Part shown: in pieces, positions 8,437 to 18,003 of the stretch
Position numbering within the stretch: position 1 is the first letter of the stretch
Layout of the letters: every line of letters begins with the position of its first letter
From: Ralstonia sp. NFACC01
Lineage (GTDB): Bacteria > Pseudomonadota > Gammaproteobacteria > Burkholderiales > Burkholderiaceae
Direction of reading: 5' to 3'
Assembly (NCBI RefSeq): GCF_900115545.1
Contig: NZ_FOWV01000003.1
Coordinates: 496,001 to 560,000, forward strand
DNA length: 64,000 nt
Notes under the pieces: model-generated
Told to the model about the DNA's origin: nothing
Seen by the model: only the letters and a program-made list of their open reading frames with translations
Databases searched by the model: none
Made by a program: the position numbers and the translations under genes

Positions 8437-9657
8437 ATGTTTTTCCAACAGGCGATTGACCGCAAACTCGAGCAGTGGATCCAGGACATCCGCGAGTCTG
8501 CCAACCTTCCTGTACGCCTGCGGTTATGGAACGGTGACCAATACGAACTGGGCCGCTTCGAGCAGCCCCGCGTCACGCTCACCGTGCGCGAAGCGAGCGC
8601 TCTGCCGCTGCTGCTGTCCCCCACGCTCAACAACCTAGGCGAGGCGTATGTCCAGGAGAAGATCGACCTGGACGGCAAGCTGGCCGACATCATCAACGTG
8701 AGCTACGGCCTGGCTTCTGCGGCTGCGGCCCGCAGCGGCAATGCGCTGGCCCGCGTGGTGCGCCACTTCGCCCACACGAAGGAAGGTGACAAGGAATCGA
8801 TCCAGTATCACTACGACGTTTCCAACGATTTCTACAAGTTGTGGCTGGACCAGAACATGGTCTACTCCTGCGCCTACTTCGAAAACGGCGATGAAACGCT
8901 CGACGAGGCGCAGCTCAAGAAAATCGACCATATCCTCACCAAGATCCGCTTGCAGCCCGGGCAAACGCTGCTCGATATCGGCTGCGGCTGGGGCGCGCTG
9001 GTGCTGCGTGCTGCACAGAAGTACGGCGCGCGCTGCCTGGGCGTAACGCTGTCGCAAAACCAGTACGAGCTTGCCACCGAACGCGTGCGGGCGGCGGGCT
9101 TGCAAGACCAGATCGAAATCCGCATTCAGGATTACCGCGATCTCACGGGCCAGTTCGATCGCATTACGAGCGTCGGCATGTTCGAACACGTCGGTCGCAA
9201 GAACCTGCCCGGGTATTTCCGCCGCATGCACGATCTGCTGGCTGACGATGGCGTCGCCATGAACCACGGCATCACGTCGTCGGACTCGGCCGGCGGTGAA
9301 AGCTCGATGGGCGGCGGCGATTTCATCGATCGCTACGTCTTTCCGCAAGGTGAACTGCCGCACATCTCGCTGGCACTGAGCGCCGCGCAGGATGGCGGCC
9401 TGGAAGCGCTTGACGTTGAAAGCCTGCGCCGCCACTATGCGCGCACGCTCGAACACTGGGCCGAGCGTTTCGAGACCAACGGCGAGACCATCCGCGCAAT
9501 GGTGGGCGAGAAAAAATACCGCATCTGGCGCGTCTATCTGGCCGGCTGCGCGCACGCTTTCGACGCCGACGAAATCTCGATCTTCCAGACCGTGCTGCAG
9601 AAGGCCGGCAAGTCGGCGACGTCGATCCCGTGGTCGCGCCGCTATATCTACGCGTAA
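8437..9657 (+). CDS. cfa: Cyclopropane-fatty-acyl-phospholipid synthase
   Basis: A 406-residue SAM-dependent enzyme that methylenates cis double bonds of membrane phospholipid acyl chains. The SAM-binding motif LDIGCGWG is at residues 179-186. Other family sequences are YHYDVSNDFYKLWLD (126-138 region), GVTLSQNQYELA and the GMFEHVGRKN segment. The N-terminal 100 residues form the usual lipid-binding domain. AGGGAGG-like sequence precedes ATG 8437. The DUF72 gene begins four bases after the stop, so the two are probably cotranscribed. Confidence 0.93.
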   Translation: MFFQQAIDRKLEQWIQDIRESANLPVRLRLWNGDQYELGRFEQPRVTLTVREASALPLLLSPTLNNLGEAYVQEKIDLDGKLADIINVSYGLASAAAARSGNALARVVRHFAHTKEGDKESIQYHYDVSNDFYKLWLDQNMVYSCAYFENGDETLDEAQLKKIDHILTKIRLQPGQTLLDIGCGWGALVLRAAQKYGARCLGVTLSQNQYELATERVRAAGLQDQIEIRIQDYRDLTGQFDRITSVGMFEHVGRKNLPGYFRRMHDLLADDGVAMNHGITSSDSAGGESSMGGGDFIDRYVFPQGELPHISLALSAAQDGGLEALDVESLRRHYARTLEHWAERFETNGETIRAMVGEKKYRIWRVYLAGCAHAFDADEISIFQTVLQKAGKSATSIPWSRRYIYA

Positions 9658-9661
9658 CCAT

Positions 9662-10747
9662 TTGACCGCCAGTTCCCCCATCGACGATCTGTTCGGCGCG
9701 CCGCCAGGAACCACCGGCGGCGCGGCCGCCGATCCCGGCACGTCCACTCCGAAAATCAAACGTTCGCCCACCCGCCAGGGCGTGCTGCCAGCCACGGTCG
9801 CACCCGAAGTGGCCGAGCTCGCGCAACGCTTGCCGCGGGGGCTACGCATTGGCACGTCATCCTGGTCGTATCCGGGGTGGGACGGGCTGGTATATGCCGG
9901 CGAGTATTCCGATTCGATGCTCGCGCGCAAGGGCTTGGCGGCTTATGCCCAACATCCGTTGCTGCGCACGGTCAGCATCGATCGCGGTTTCTATTCGCCG
10001 ATCCCCTTGGCGGACTACGTCGCTTACGCGGCCAGCGTGCCGGAAGATTTCCGCTTTGCGGTCAAGGCCACCTCTGCCGTATGCGACGCGTGGATTCGGG
10101 AATCGGATGGACGCGGGCGCATTGCCAATCCCGCCTTCCTGAATGCTGAATTTGCGATACGCGATTTTGTCGAGCCTGCCGCTCGGGGGCTGGGAACGCG
10201 ATGCGGGCCGCTGGTGTTTCAGCTTTCGCCGCTGGGCGCACTGGCCGAAGATGCGGCCGGTTTTGTGGAACGGCTTGAGACGTTCCTGGCCGCCCTGCCG
10301 CCGCTCGATCCGCAACTCAATCCCGATGCCGTCTACGCGGTGGAATTGCGCGACGCCACGCTGCTCACGCCACGCTTGATCAAGATGCTGCGCGCAGCAG
10401 GCGTGCGTTATTGCGTCGGTCTGCATGAGCGGATGCCGGCTGTGGACCGGCAAGCCGCCGCCGTTGCTCTGCTGGATGAAGGCGCGGGCGGTCCGTTGGT
10501 GGTGCGCTGGAACCTGAACAGCCGCTATCGCTACGCGCAAGCCGAAGCGGCATACAAACCGTTCAACAAGCTCGTCGATGAAGACCCGTTCTCGCGGGAG
10601 ACGTTGGCCGAGATGGCGGTCGCCGCGCTGGCGGCCGGGCGCAAGGTGACGATCCTGGTCAGCAATAAGGCGGAAGGGTCGTCCCCGTTGTCGTGCATCA
10701 AGCTGGCCGAGGCCATCGCCGCGCGCGTGCCGGCAGACGCAGCGTAG
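9662..10747 (+). CDS. DUF72 (YecE-like) protein
   Basis: A 361-residue protein if translation begins at TTG 9662, four bases after the cfa stop. The DUF72 domain starts at RIGTSSWSYPGWDGLVYAGE (about residue 61) and continues through the typical FRFAVKATSAV and VYAVELRD segments; function in the family is unknown, with a TIM-barrel-like fold. No ATG precedes the domain in this frame, so a TTG or GTG start is required; GTG at 9782 is an alternative. The first 60 residues are low-complexity and may be disordered. Convergent with msrA. Confidence 0.75.
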   Translation: MTASSPIDDLFGAPPGTTGGAAADPGTSTPKIKRSPTRQGVLPATVAPEVAELAQRLPRGLRIGTSSWSYPGWDGLVYAGEYSDSMLARKGLAAYAQHPLLRTVSIDRGFYSPIPLADYVAYAASVPEDFRFAVKATSAVCDAWIRESDGRGRIANPAFLNAEFAIRDFVEPAARGLGTRCGPLVFQLSPLGALAEDAAGFVERLETFLAALPPLDPQLNPDAVYAVELRDATLLTPRLIKMLRAAGVRYCVGLHERMPAVDRQAAAVALLDEGAGGPLVVRWNLNSRYRYAQAEAAYKPFNKLVDEDPFSRETLAEMAVAALAAGRKVTILVSNKAEGSSPLSCIKLAEAIAARVPADAA

Positions 10748-10762
10748 CCTCGGCGCCCTCTC

Positions 10763-11323
10763 CTAGCCCTGCAAGCGGTGCGCGAACTGCTTGCGGAACT
10801 TCGCCACCTTGGGCGAGATCACGAACGCGCAATAGCCCTGGGCCGGGTGGTCGCGAAAGTAGTTCTGGTGCTCGTCTTCCGCGCGCCAGAAGGTCACCTT
10901 GCCGTCAGCGGCATCCACCAGCTCCGTCACGATGGGCGCTTCAAAGATGTCACTGGCGCTGAGTTCGGCAATGGCCGTGCGCGCCGTCGCCAATTGCTCG
11001 GGCGTTTGCGCAAAGATGGCTGAACGGTATTGCGGACCGACATCGTTGCCCTGGCGATCTACGGTGGTCGGGTCGTGGATGGCGAAGAAGATGTCGAGAA
11101 TCTCGCGATACGGAATCACGGCCGGATCGAACTTCACGGCCACCACTTCGGCATGGCCGGTATTGCCGTTGCATACGGCATGGTAACTTGGGCGATCGAC
11201 ATGGCCGCCGGCATAGCCGGAGACCACGCTTTGCACGCCTTGCACCTGCTGGAACACGGCCTCCAGGCACCAGAAGCAGCCTCCGCCCAGAACGGCGGTC
11301 TCAAGGGCGCGTTGTTCAGTCAT
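10763..11323 (-). CDS. msrA: Peptide-methionine (S)-S-oxide reductase
   Basis: A 186-residue MsrA that repairs methionine-S-sulfoxide in proteins. The catalytic motif GCFWC is at residues 15-19 with C16 the nucleophile; downstream are SGYAGGHVDRPSYHAVC and FFAIHDPTTVDRQGNDVGPQYRS, both strongly conserved in the family. The C-terminal CAFVISPKVAKFRKQF matches the usual end of the enzyme. Start at 11321-11323 has AGGAGAAT immediately upstream; the longer frame to 11416 is not conserved. Confidence 0.94.
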   Translation of the reverse strand: MTEQRALETAVLGGGCFWCLEAVFQQVQGVQSVVSGYAGGHVDRPSYHAVCNGNTGHAEVVAVKFDPAVIPYREILDIFFAIHDPTTVDRQGNDVGPQYRSAIFAQTPEQLATARTAIAELSASDIFEAPIVTELVDAADGKVTFWRAEDEHQNYFRDHPAQGYCAFVISPKVAKFRKQFAHRLQG

Positions 11324-11480
11324 TCGGATTCTCCTGTGGTTGATTGGGCTGCCATTGGTCGGCCGAAAGCACGAATCCTGACACAGGCACCACCGTGTGG
11401 CTGCAGAATCACGCAAAGCCCTACCCCGGCGCGGCCTATCGGGCGTCCGTTACAATTGAGCATTACTTTCGGTAGTTTTC

Positions 11481-12083
11481 ATGGATCAACACGGAGCCAT
11501 TCCCATGGATGCGCGCGCCCCGGAATCTTTCGCGCGCGAAGCGTCAGCACATCGACGCGCACATGGCCGCGCCACCCCGCCCGATTTTGACGCCGCGCAC
11601 TTCCGGCATGCACTGTCCCAGTTTGCCACCGGCGTGACGGTAGTCACCACGCGCTCGGAAGGTCGACCAGGTACGCCGGCGTTTGTCGGCGTAACGGCCA
11701 GCTCGTTCAATTCGGTGTCGCTCGACCCGCCGCTGGTGCTGTGGAGCCTTGGCACGCAGGCGAATTCATTTCCGCTGTTTCATGCCGGCTCGCACTACGT
11801 CATCAATATCCTGGCGGCCGAGCAGTTGGACCTGTGCAAGCGCTTCGCCACGCTCAAAGGCGACCGCTTTGCCAACATCGATTACCGCCTGAGCCCGACC
11901 GGCCTGCCGATCCTCGCGCAATCGCTGGCGTGGTTCGAGTGCCATAACCGCAGCCGATACGACGAGGGCGATCACGTCATCTTCGTGGGCGAAGTTGAGC
12001 GCTGCGGCGTGATCGACGCGGATGGCGCACCGCTGGTGTTCCATCGCGGCGCGTTTTCGTCTCTCACACGCATCGGCGACTGA
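11481..12083 (+). CDS. Flavin reductase-like FMN-binding protein
   Basis: A 200-residue protein with a flavin reductase-like domain from about residue 38 (DAAHFRHALSQFATGVTVVTT), then the signatures GVTASSFNSVSLDPPLVLWSL and HYVINILAAEQ, and a C-terminal DHVIFVGEVERC. Such proteins supply reduced FMN/FAD to two-component monooxygenases or are simple NAD(P)H:flavin oxidoreductases. No oxygenase partner is adjacent, so the physiological role is open. ATG 11481 is used; a second ATG at 11505 would trim eight residues. A TTACAAT-like box is about 30 bases upstream. Confidence 0.85.
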   Translation: MDQHGAIPMDARAPESFAREASAHRRAHGRATPPDFDAAHFRHALSQFATGVTVVTTRSEGRPGTPAFVGVTASSFNSVSLDPPLVLWSLGTQANSFPLFHAGSHYVINILAAEQLDLCKRFATLKGDRFANIDYRLSPTGLPILAQSLAWFECHNRSRYDEGDHVIFVGEVERCGVIDADGAPLVFHRGAFSSLTRIGD

Positions 12084-12095
12084 CACGCCGCCACA

Positions 12096-12302
12096 TCACG
12101 TGGAAGTGGCTGCCTTGGGCGGCGCTTCCGCGTCGATGCCCCAATCCCCAAATTCATACCAGTCGTCGCCGAGCAGTTCAGCAGGATGCTGCGTGCGGCC
12201 CGAGCCGTTGCCGCAGCCCAGGGCGTCGGTGGAGCAATACTTGTCGCAGCCCCAGCAGATGCGCTCGGGGTGCACAGGATGCAGCGGAAACTTCTTGGCC
12301 AT
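12096..12302 (-). CDS. Small cysteine-containing DUF3079 protein
   Basis: A 68-residue protein with four cysteines, in CWGCDKYCSTDALGCGNGSG (residues 16-35), resembling a small metal-binding knuckle. The sequence FPLHPVHPERICWGCD and RTQHPAELLGDDWYEFG match the DUF3079 family as I remember it, found in Burkholderiales and relatives with no assigned function. It starts with MAKKFPLHP. It lies between the flavin reductase (convergent) and the Lrp-type regulator (same strand, 89 bases apart). Confidence 0.75.
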   Translation of the reverse strand: MAKKFPLHPVHPERICWGCDKYCSTDALGCGNGSGRTQHPAELLGDDWYEFGDWGIDAEAPPKAATST

Positions 12303-12391
12303 GGCCCGCTCCGGTCGACAACACGGGGGCCACTATCTGCGCATGCTTGCAGTAGGGGATTGATTCTCGTCAGAAAGTCCAGCACTACCTT

Positions 12392-12919
12392 CTACTTTGC
12401 CTTCCCGCGCTTGCCTACCCCTCCGCCTTCCAGCGGGCGCACGCCCCGCGCTTCCATCAGCAGCGCCAGGCCGCCATCGCGATCCTTGATCGTACGCAGG
12501 ACGATATTCGAACGGATATCCATCACACCGGGTGTCTTGTACAGCCGCTCAATGATGAACTCCGAGTAGTGCTGCAGGTTGGGGGCCTGCACGCGCAGGA
12601 TGTAGTTGCAGTCCCCGGTGATGATGTAGGCGGCAACGATCTCGGGCCAACTCTGCACGGCCGCCATGAAGGTCTCGTGCCAGCCCGTCACGTCCTGGCG
12701 CATCGACACCTGCACGATGGCTTCGAGTTCCAGCCCGAGTGCCGCGCGCCCCAGCTGCGCCCGATAGCCGGTGATGGCGCCGCACTCTTCCAGCATCCGC
12801 ACACGCCGCAGGCAAGCGGACGGCGACAGCGCCACACGCTCGGCCAAATCCTGGTTGCTAATGCGGCCGTCCTCCTGCAACACCTGCAGAATGCGCAGAT
12901 CGGTGGTATCGAGTTGCAT
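12392..12919 (-). CDS. kynR: Lrp/AsnC family regulator, probable kyn operon regulator (KynR)
   Basis: A 175-residue Lrp/AsnC protein. The N-terminal winged helix-turn-helix is at about residues 4-50 (TDLRILQVLQEDGRISNQDLAERVALSPSACLRRVRMLEE in family order), followed by the RAM ligand-binding domain from about residue 65 (LEAIVQVSM, GDCNYILRVQAPNLQHYSEFI). It is divergent from kynB across about 150 AT-rich bases. In Pseudomonas the kynurenine-responsive activator KynR is the same family and the same arrangement, so regulation of kynBUA is the natural inference. The C-terminal 25 residues are basic and extend beyond the family core. Confidence 0.85.
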   Translation of the reverse strand: MQLDTTDLRILQVLQEDGRISNQDLAERVALSPSACLRRVRMLEECGAITGYRAQLGRAALGLELEAIVQVSMRQDVTGWHETFMAAVQSWPEIVAAYIITGDCNYILRVQAPNLQHYSEFIIERLYKTPGVMDIRSNIVLRTIKDRDGGLALLMEARGVRPLEGGGVGKRGKAK

Positions 12920-13067
12920 CTGTCGTCGTTCTTTGCGTGATTTCTTTGATACGTTGAATTTTATGTGAATTCATTAAGATAGCACGCACGATTATGCACA
13001 CCCATTGCGCGTGGTTTTCCCTATCATTTCGGCACGGATTCATCGAATTTTCCGCCCTGGAGCCGCC

Positions 13068-13697
13068 TTGGAACGCACTTTGTGGGACATCAGCCCCGCC
13101 CTTTCGCCCGCCACGCCCACTTGGCCCGGCGACACGCCGTTTTCGCAGGAAATTGCGTGGAAGTTGGAAGGCGACTGCCCGGTCAACGTCGGGCGCATCA
13201 CGCTCTCGCCGCACACGGGCGCGCATGCCGATGCGCCGCTCCACTACCGCGCCGACGGAGCCGCCATCGGGCAAGTGCCGCTGGATGCCTACCTTGGCCC
13301 GTGCCGCGTCATCCACTGCGTGGGTGTGGTGCGCGTCGAACCGGAACACGTGCGTGATGCGCTGACTGACACACCGCCGCGCGTGCTGCTGCGCACGTAC
13401 GCACAGATGCCGCAGACCGCGTGGGATGACCACTTTGCCGCCGTTGCGCCCGAAACCATCGCGCTGCTCGCTGCCTACGGCGTGAAGCTCATCGGCGTCG
13501 ACACCGCCTCGCTCGACCCGCAAACCTCCAAGACCATGGACGCGCACCACGCCGTCGGCAAATACGGCCTCGCCATCCTCGAAGGGCTGGTGCTCGACGA
13601 CGTGCCTGCCGGCGATTACGAACTGATCGCCCTGCCCCTCAAGTTCGCCACCCTCGATGCAAGCCCGGTGCGCGCCGTGCTCCGCAGCCTGCCCTGA
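13068..13697 (+). CDS. kynB: Kynurenine formamidase
   Basis: A 209-residue metal-dependent cyclase-like hydrolase that converts N-formylkynurenine to kynurenine plus formate, the second step of tryptophan breakdown. The metal-binding motif [12 protein letters not shown] is at about residues 46-57, and the C-terminal [17 protein letters not shown] is typical of KynB. TTG 13068 is preferred as start because [11 protein letters not shown] is the usual N-terminus and GGAG lies six bases before it; ATG 13005 upstream would add 21 residues. First gene of kynB-kynU-kynA. Confidence 0.9.
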   Translation: MERTLWDISPALSPATPTWPGDTPFSQEIAWKLEGDCPVNVGRITLSPHTGAHADAPLHYRADGAAIGQVPLDAYLGPCRVIHCVGVVRVEPEHVRDALTDTPPRVLLRTYAQMPQTAWDDHFAAVAPETIALLAAYGVKLIGVDTASLDPQTSKTMDAHHAVGKYGLAILEGLVLDDVPAGDYELIALPLKFATLDASPVRAVLRSLP

Positions 13698-13741
13698 TCA
13701 ATACCACGACAGAACACCAATCACTTCGCCCCCGCATTCAC

Positions 13742-14995
13742 ATGACAATCACCCGCAACTCCTGCCTCGAACGCGACGCGGCCGATCCGATCGGCTCGCT
13801 GCGCGACGCCTTTGCACTGCCCGACGGCGTGATCTATCTGGATGGCAACTCGCTCGGCGCACGCCCGAAAGCTGCCCTTGCCCGCGCGCAGGAAGTCGTC
13901 GCCAACGAATGGGGCGACGGGCTGATCCGCAGTTGGAACCAAGCCGGCTGGTTTGAGCTGCCGCGCCGCCTCGGCAACAAACTGGCGCCGCTGATTGGCG
14001 CGCGCGAAGATGAAGTCGTCGTCACCGACACCACGTCGATCAACCTGTTTAAGGTGCTTGCCGCGGCGATTCGCGTGCAGCGCGAAGACGCGCCAGACCG
14101 CAAGATCATCGTTTCGGAAACGCACAACTTCCCGACCGACCTGTACATCGCGGAAGGACTGGCCGATCTGCTGCGCGACGGCTACAAGCTGCGGCTAATC
14201 GATTCGCCGGAGGAGCTGGAAGGCGCGCTGGGTGATGACGTCGCCGTAACCATGCTTACACACGTCAACTACAAGAGCGGGCACATGTATGACATGGCGG
14301 CCGTCTCCGCGCTGGCCCACAAGCACGGCGCCCTCGCCATCTGGGATCTCGCGCATTCGGCCGGCGCGGTACCCGTGGACCTGCATGCAGGCGGCGCGGA
14401 TTACGCCATCGGCTGCACCTACAAGTATCTGAACGGCGGCCCAGGCTCGCCAGCCTTTGTGTGGGTGGCGCCGGCGCTGCGCGAACGCTTCTGGCAACCG
14501 CTGTCGGGCTGGTGGGGCCATGCGCGCCCCTTCGCGATGGAGTCGCGCTATGCCGCCGATGCCGGCATTGGCCGCTTCCTTTGCGGCACGCAGCCAATCA
14601 CGTCGATGGCGATGGTGGAATGCGGGCTCGACGTCTTCGCGCAGACGTCGATGGCCGCGCTGCGGGCCAAATCGCTCGCGCTCACCGACCTTTTCATCAC
14701 GCTGGTGGAAACGCGCTGCGCGGGCTTCCCGCTCACGCTCGTCACGCCGCGCGACCACGCCATCCGCGGCAGTCACGTCAGCTACGAGCACCCCAACGGC
14801 TATGCCGTGGTGCAGGCACTGATCGCACGAGGCGTGATCGGCGACTACCGCGAGCCGCGCATCATGCGCTTCGGCTTCACGCCGCTGTACACGAGCTTTG
14901 CCGATGTGTGGGATGCCGTGGAGGTGTTGCGCGATGTGCTGGAAACCGGCGCATGGCAATCGGCCCAATTCAACGAACGTACGCTGGTGACCTGA
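13742..14995 (+). CDS. kynU: Kynureninase
   Basis: A 417-residue PLP enzyme of aminotransferase class V that splits kynurenine into anthranilate and alanine. The PLP lysine lies in [18 protein letters not shown] (about residue 227), with [16 protein letters not shown] before it providing the aspartate that contacts the cofactor ring. Family length is about 415. It follows kynB by 44 bases and is separated from kynA by one base, so the three genes form one transcription unit producing anthranilate. No 3-hydroxylating enzyme is nearby, which favours the anthranilate branch over quinolinate synthesis. Confidence 0.95.
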   Translation: MTITRNSCLERDAADPIGSLRDAFALPDGVIYLDGNSLGARPKAALARAQEVVANEWGDGLIRSWNQAGWFELPRRLGNKLAPLIGAREDEVVVTDTTSINLFKVLAAAIRVQREDAPDRKIIVSETHNFPTDLYIAEGLADLLRDGYKLRLIDSPEELEGALGDDVAVTMLTHVNYKSGHMYDMAAVSALAHKHGALAIWDLAHSAGAVPVDLHAGGADYAIGCTYKYLNGGPGSPAFVWVAPALRERFWQPLSGWWGHARPFAMESRYAADAGIGRFLCGTQPITSMAMVECGLDVFAQTSMAALRAKSLALTDLFITLVETRCAGFPLTLVTPRDHAIRGSHVSYEHPNGYAVVQALIARGVIGDYREPRIMRFGFTPLYTSFADVWDAVEVLRDVLETGAWQSAQFNERTLVT

Positions 14996-14996
14996 G

Positions 14997-15872
14997 ATGT
15001 CGAACCCGAATCAACCCGCAGCATCGGGCTGCCCAATGCATGCCGCCCAGGGCGAAGGCTGGCACGACGCACAGCTCGATTTCTCGAAATCGATGAGCTA
15101 TGGCGACTACCTCGCGCTCGACCAGATCCTGAACGCACAACATCCGCGCTCACCAGATCACAACGAGATGCTGTTCATCGTCCAGCATCAGACCACCGAG
15201 CTGTGGATGAAGCTGATGCTGCACGAGTTGCGTGCCGCACGGGATTGCGTACGCAATGACAATCTGCCGCCTGCGTTCAAGATGCTGGCGCGTGTGTCGC
15301 GCATCATGGATCAGCTGGTGCAGGCGTGGAACGTGCTCGCCACGATGACGCCGCCGGAGTACTCCGCCATGCGCCCGCACCTGGGGCAATCGTCGGGCTT
15401 CCAGTCGTATCAGTACCGCGAGATCGAGTTCATTCTCGGCAACAAGAACGCGGCGATGCTCAAGCCACACGCGCACCGCACCGAGCATTACGAACAGGTC
15501 AAAGCTGCATTGGAAACGCCGTCGCTGTATGACGAAGCCGTGCGTTACATGGCGCGCCACGGCTTTGCATTCGACGCGGATTGCGTCGAGCGCGACTGGT
15601 CGCGCCCGGTCACTTACAACGCCTCGGTGGAAGCAGCGTGGCTGGAGGTCTATCGCGACCCGACGCACCATTGGGAGCTGTACGAACTGGCTGAGAAATT
15701 CGTCGATCTGGAAGACGCGTTCCGGCAATGGCGCTTCCGGCATGTGACGACGGTGGAGCGCGTGATTGGCTTCAAGCGCGGCACGGGCGGCACCGAGGGC
15801 GTCAGTTACCTACGAAAGATGCTGGATGTCGTGTTGTTTCCGGAGCTTTGGAAGCTGCGCACCGACCTTTGA
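14997..15872 (+). CDS. kynA: Tryptophan 2,3-dioxygenase
   Basis: A 291-residue heme dioxygenase that opens the indole ring of tryptophan to N-formylkynurenine. The active-site segment [16 protein letters not shown] (about residues 62-77) carries the distal histidine; the C-terminal [26 protein letters not shown] holds the proximal heme histidine and the substrate loop. The closely related enzyme from Cupriavidus metallidurans is structurally characterised. It begins one base after the kynU stop and ends 10 bases from the convergent IclR gene. Confidence 0.95.
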   Translation: MSNPNQPAASGCPMHAAQGEGWHDAQLDFSKSMSYGDYLALDQILNAQHPRSPDHNEMLFIVQHQTTELWMKLMLHELRAARDCVRNDNLPPAFKMLARVSRIMDQLVQAWNVLATMTPPEYSAMRPHLGQSSGFQSYQYREIEFILGNKNAAMLKPHAHRTEHYEQVKAALETPSLYDEAVRYMARHGFAFDADCVERDWSRPVTYNASVEAAWLEVYRDPTHHWELYELAEKFVDLEDAFRQWRFRHVTTVERVIGFKRGTGGTEGVSYLRKMLDVVLFPELWKLRTDL

Positions 15873-15882
15873 TCGACGCAGC

Positions 15883-16707
15883 TCAGGCTGGCTCGCCCAC
15901 TTGGCCGAGCCGCGCCGCAAACTCACGTAGCGCGGGAGCCAGTTCGTCTCGAATGCGCTCTGCGTCGGCGGCCGTGTAAGGCGCGCTGCAGCTCACCACG
16001 TAAGGCTCGCGCTGGCTCGGCGCGAAGAACGCCACCGCGCACGCGTGGATGGCGGGATGCCAGTCGCGCAAGGATACGGCGTAGCCATTGCGTATGCCGG
16101 CTTTCACTGCGTCATCTGCTGCGGCCCCTTCTGCCGCCCACTGCGCCGGCTGCTGCGTGCGCAATGCTTCGTACAAGCGCTCGCGCCGCGCTGCGGGCAA
16201 CGAAGCTAGATACGCCCGTCCCATCGAACTCGACAGCAGCGACAGCCGCGAGCCCACGCCCAGTCCCGACGAACCGCTCATCGAGGGGCTGTCGTGGCGG
16301 ATCGTCTCCAGATACACCATGTCCAGCCGATCGCGCTTGCCCAGCGAGATCGATACGCCAAAGCGCTGCGCAAACGCGCTCATGTGCGGCCGCGCGAGCT
16401 GGATCACGTCGCTCGAGGCCAGATAGGCGAATCCGAGCGCGAGCACACCGGCGTCGAGTCCGTATTTGCCGAGGGCCTCGTCGTAACGCAGGTAGCCGAG
16501 CGAGACCAACGTGCCGGCCAGCCGGCTGACCGTGGCTTTGGGAAAGCCCGTGCGCCGCACGAACTCCTGGTTGCCGAGCAGCGTGTCGCCCGGGCGGAAT
16601 GCGCGCAGCAGCTCCAGCCCGCGCGCCAGTGCCGTGACGAAATTCGGATCGCTCGACTCGGCGGGCGCCGTGTCGAATTCGGGGTCAGGGAGACGGGTTG
16701 TGCTCAT
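15883..16707 (-). CDS. IclR family transcriptional regulator (probable regulator of the adjacent acyl-CoA dehydrogenase)
   Basis: A 274-residue IclR protein. The winged helix region is about residues 25-90 (ALARGLELLRAFRPGD, GFPKATVSRLAGTLVSLGYL), followed by the effector domain with SRLSLLSSSMGRAYLASLPAARR and the C-terminal ACAVAFFAPSQREPYVVSCSAPY. It is divergent from a glutaryl-CoA dehydrogenase gene, and a perfect 7-5-7 palindrome sits between the two starts, so it likely controls that gene and itself. The ligand cannot be read from sequence; glutaryl-CoA or a related acid is a guess from context. Confidence 0.88.
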   Translation of the reverse strand: MSTTRLPDPEFDTAPAESSDPNFVTALARGLELLRAFRPGDTLLGNQEFVRRTGFPKATVSRLAGTLVSLGYLRYDEALGKYGLDAGVLALGFAYLASSDVIQLARPHMSAFAQRFGVSISLGKRDRLDMVYLETIRHDSPSMSGSSGLGVGSRLSLLSSSMGRAYLASLPAARRERLYEALRTQQPAQWAAEGAAADDAVKAGIRNGYAVSLRDWHPAIHACAVAFFAPSQREPYVVSCSAPYTAADAERIRDELAPALREFAARLGQVGEPA

Positions 16708-16767
16708 GGCAAAAAGCTCTGGAAATCGTCGGTGGTTGCGCTATGATAGCTCTAAATTTCGAAACTG

Positions 16768-16786
16768 TGTTCCGCATATCGGAACA
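16768..16786. promoter_or_regulatory. Perfect palindrome, probable IclR operator
   Basis: TGTTCCGCATATCGGAACA is a perfect 7-bp inverted repeat with a 5-bp spacer. It lies 23 bases upstream of the acyl-CoA dehydrogenase GTG start and about 60 bases from the IclR start. Length and symmetry fit operators bound by IclR-family dimers. No binding data are available from sequence. Confidence 0.65.
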
Positions 16787-16809
16787 ACAACGACTCGGAG
16801 ACTACCGCT

Positions 16810-18003
16810 GTGACCGCTCGCAACGCCTTCAATTGGGCCGACCCCCTGCTGCTCGACCAACAGCTGACCGACGACGAGCGCATGGTGCGCGACGCCGCCG
16901 CGTCGTATTGCCAGGACAAGCTGATGCCGCGCGTGCTGGAGTCGTTCCGGCATGAGAAAACCGACGCATCGATCTTTCGTGAGATGGGCGAGCTGGGCCT
17001 GCTGGGCCCCACGATTCCCGAGCAGTACGGCGGCCCCGGCCTGAACTACGTCAGCTACGGTCTGATCGCGCGTGAAGTCGAACGGGTGGATTCGGGCTAT
17101 CGCTCGATGATGAGCGTGCAATCGTCCCTTGTGATGGTGCCGATTTATGAATTCGGCAGCGAAGCGCAAAAGCAGAAGTACCTGCCCAAGCTGGCGACCG
17201 GCGAGTGGATCGGCTGCTTTGGTTTGACTGAGCCGAACCACGGTTCCGACCCGGCCTCGATGATCACGCGCGCCAAGAAGGTCGACGGCGGCTACTCGCT
17301 GTCGGGCGCCAAGATGTGGATCACCAATTCGCCCATCGCCGACGTGTTTGTCGTGTGGGGCAAGCTGCCGAATGACAACAGCGAGGATGAAATCCGTGGC
17401 TTCATCCTGGAGAAAGGCTGGAAGGGACTGACCGCACCAGCCATCCACGGCAAGGTCGGCCTGCGCACGTCGATCACCGGTGAAATCGTGCTGGACGAGG
17501 TGTTCGTGCCCGAAGAGAACCTGATGCCGGGCGTGCGCGGCCTGAAGGGCCCGTTCACGTGCCTGAACTCGGCGCGCTACGGCATCGCGTGGGGCGCCCT
17601 GGGCGCTGCAGAAGCTTGCTGGCACATCGCGCGCCAGTACGTACTGGATCGCAAGCAGTTCGGCCGGCCCCTCGCCGCCAACCAGCTCGTGCAGAAGAAG
17701 CTGGCCGACATGCAGACCGAAATCACGCTCGGCCTGCAAGGCTGCCTGCGTCTGGGCCGCATGAAGGACGAAGGCACTGCAGCGGTGGAAATCACGTCGA
17801 TCATGAAGCGCAACTCGTGCGGCAAATCGCTCGACATCGCCCGCGTGGCGCGCGACATGCTGGGCGGCAACGGCATCTCCGATGAGTTTGGCGTGATCCG
17901 CCACGTGGTGAATCTGGAAGTGGTGAATACGTACGAAGGCACGCACGATATCCACGCGCTGATCCTGGGCCGTGCCCAGACCGGCATCCAGGCTTTCTTC
18001 TGA
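16810..18003 (+). CDS. gcdH: Acyl-CoA dehydrogenase, probable glutaryl-CoA dehydrogenase
   Basis: A 397-residue acyl-CoA dehydrogenase. It starts with [22 protein letters not shown] and has [25 protein letters not shown] and the C-terminal [20 protein letters not shown], where the glutamate of YEGT is the expected catalytic base. The overall match is to glutaryl-CoA dehydrogenase, which oxidatively decarboxylates glutaryl-CoA to crotonyl-CoA in lysine, tryptophan and glutarate catabolism. The start is GTG 16810 with GGAG nine bases before it. It is a single gene divergent from its presumed IclR regulator; other short-chain acyl-CoA dehydrogenases share these motifs. Confidence 0.87.
   Translation: MTARNAFNWADPLLLDQQLTDDERMVRDAAASYCQDKLMPRVLESFRHEKTDASIFREMGELGLLGPTIPEQYGGPGLNYVSYGLIAREVERVDSGYRSMMSVQSSLVMVPIYEFGSEAQKQKYLPKLATGEWIGCFGLTEPNHGSDPASMITRAKKVDGGYSLSGAKMWITNSPIADVFVVWGKLPNDNSEDEIRGFILEKGWKGLTAPAIHGKVGLRTSITGEIVLDEVFVPEENLMPGVRGLKGPFTCLNSARYGIAWGALGAAEACWHIARQYVLDRKQFGRPLAANQLVQKKLADMQTEITLGLQGCLRLGRMKDEGTAAVEITSIMKRNSCGKSLDIARVARDMLGGNGISDEFGVIRHVVNLEVVNTYEGTHDIHALILGRAQTGIQAFF

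Noticed and set aside
8635-9930. 431-codon open frame on the minus strand
   Set aside because: It is antisense to cfa and the DUF72 gene, both with clear family motifs; the translation shows no domain and is a GC-rich shadow frame.
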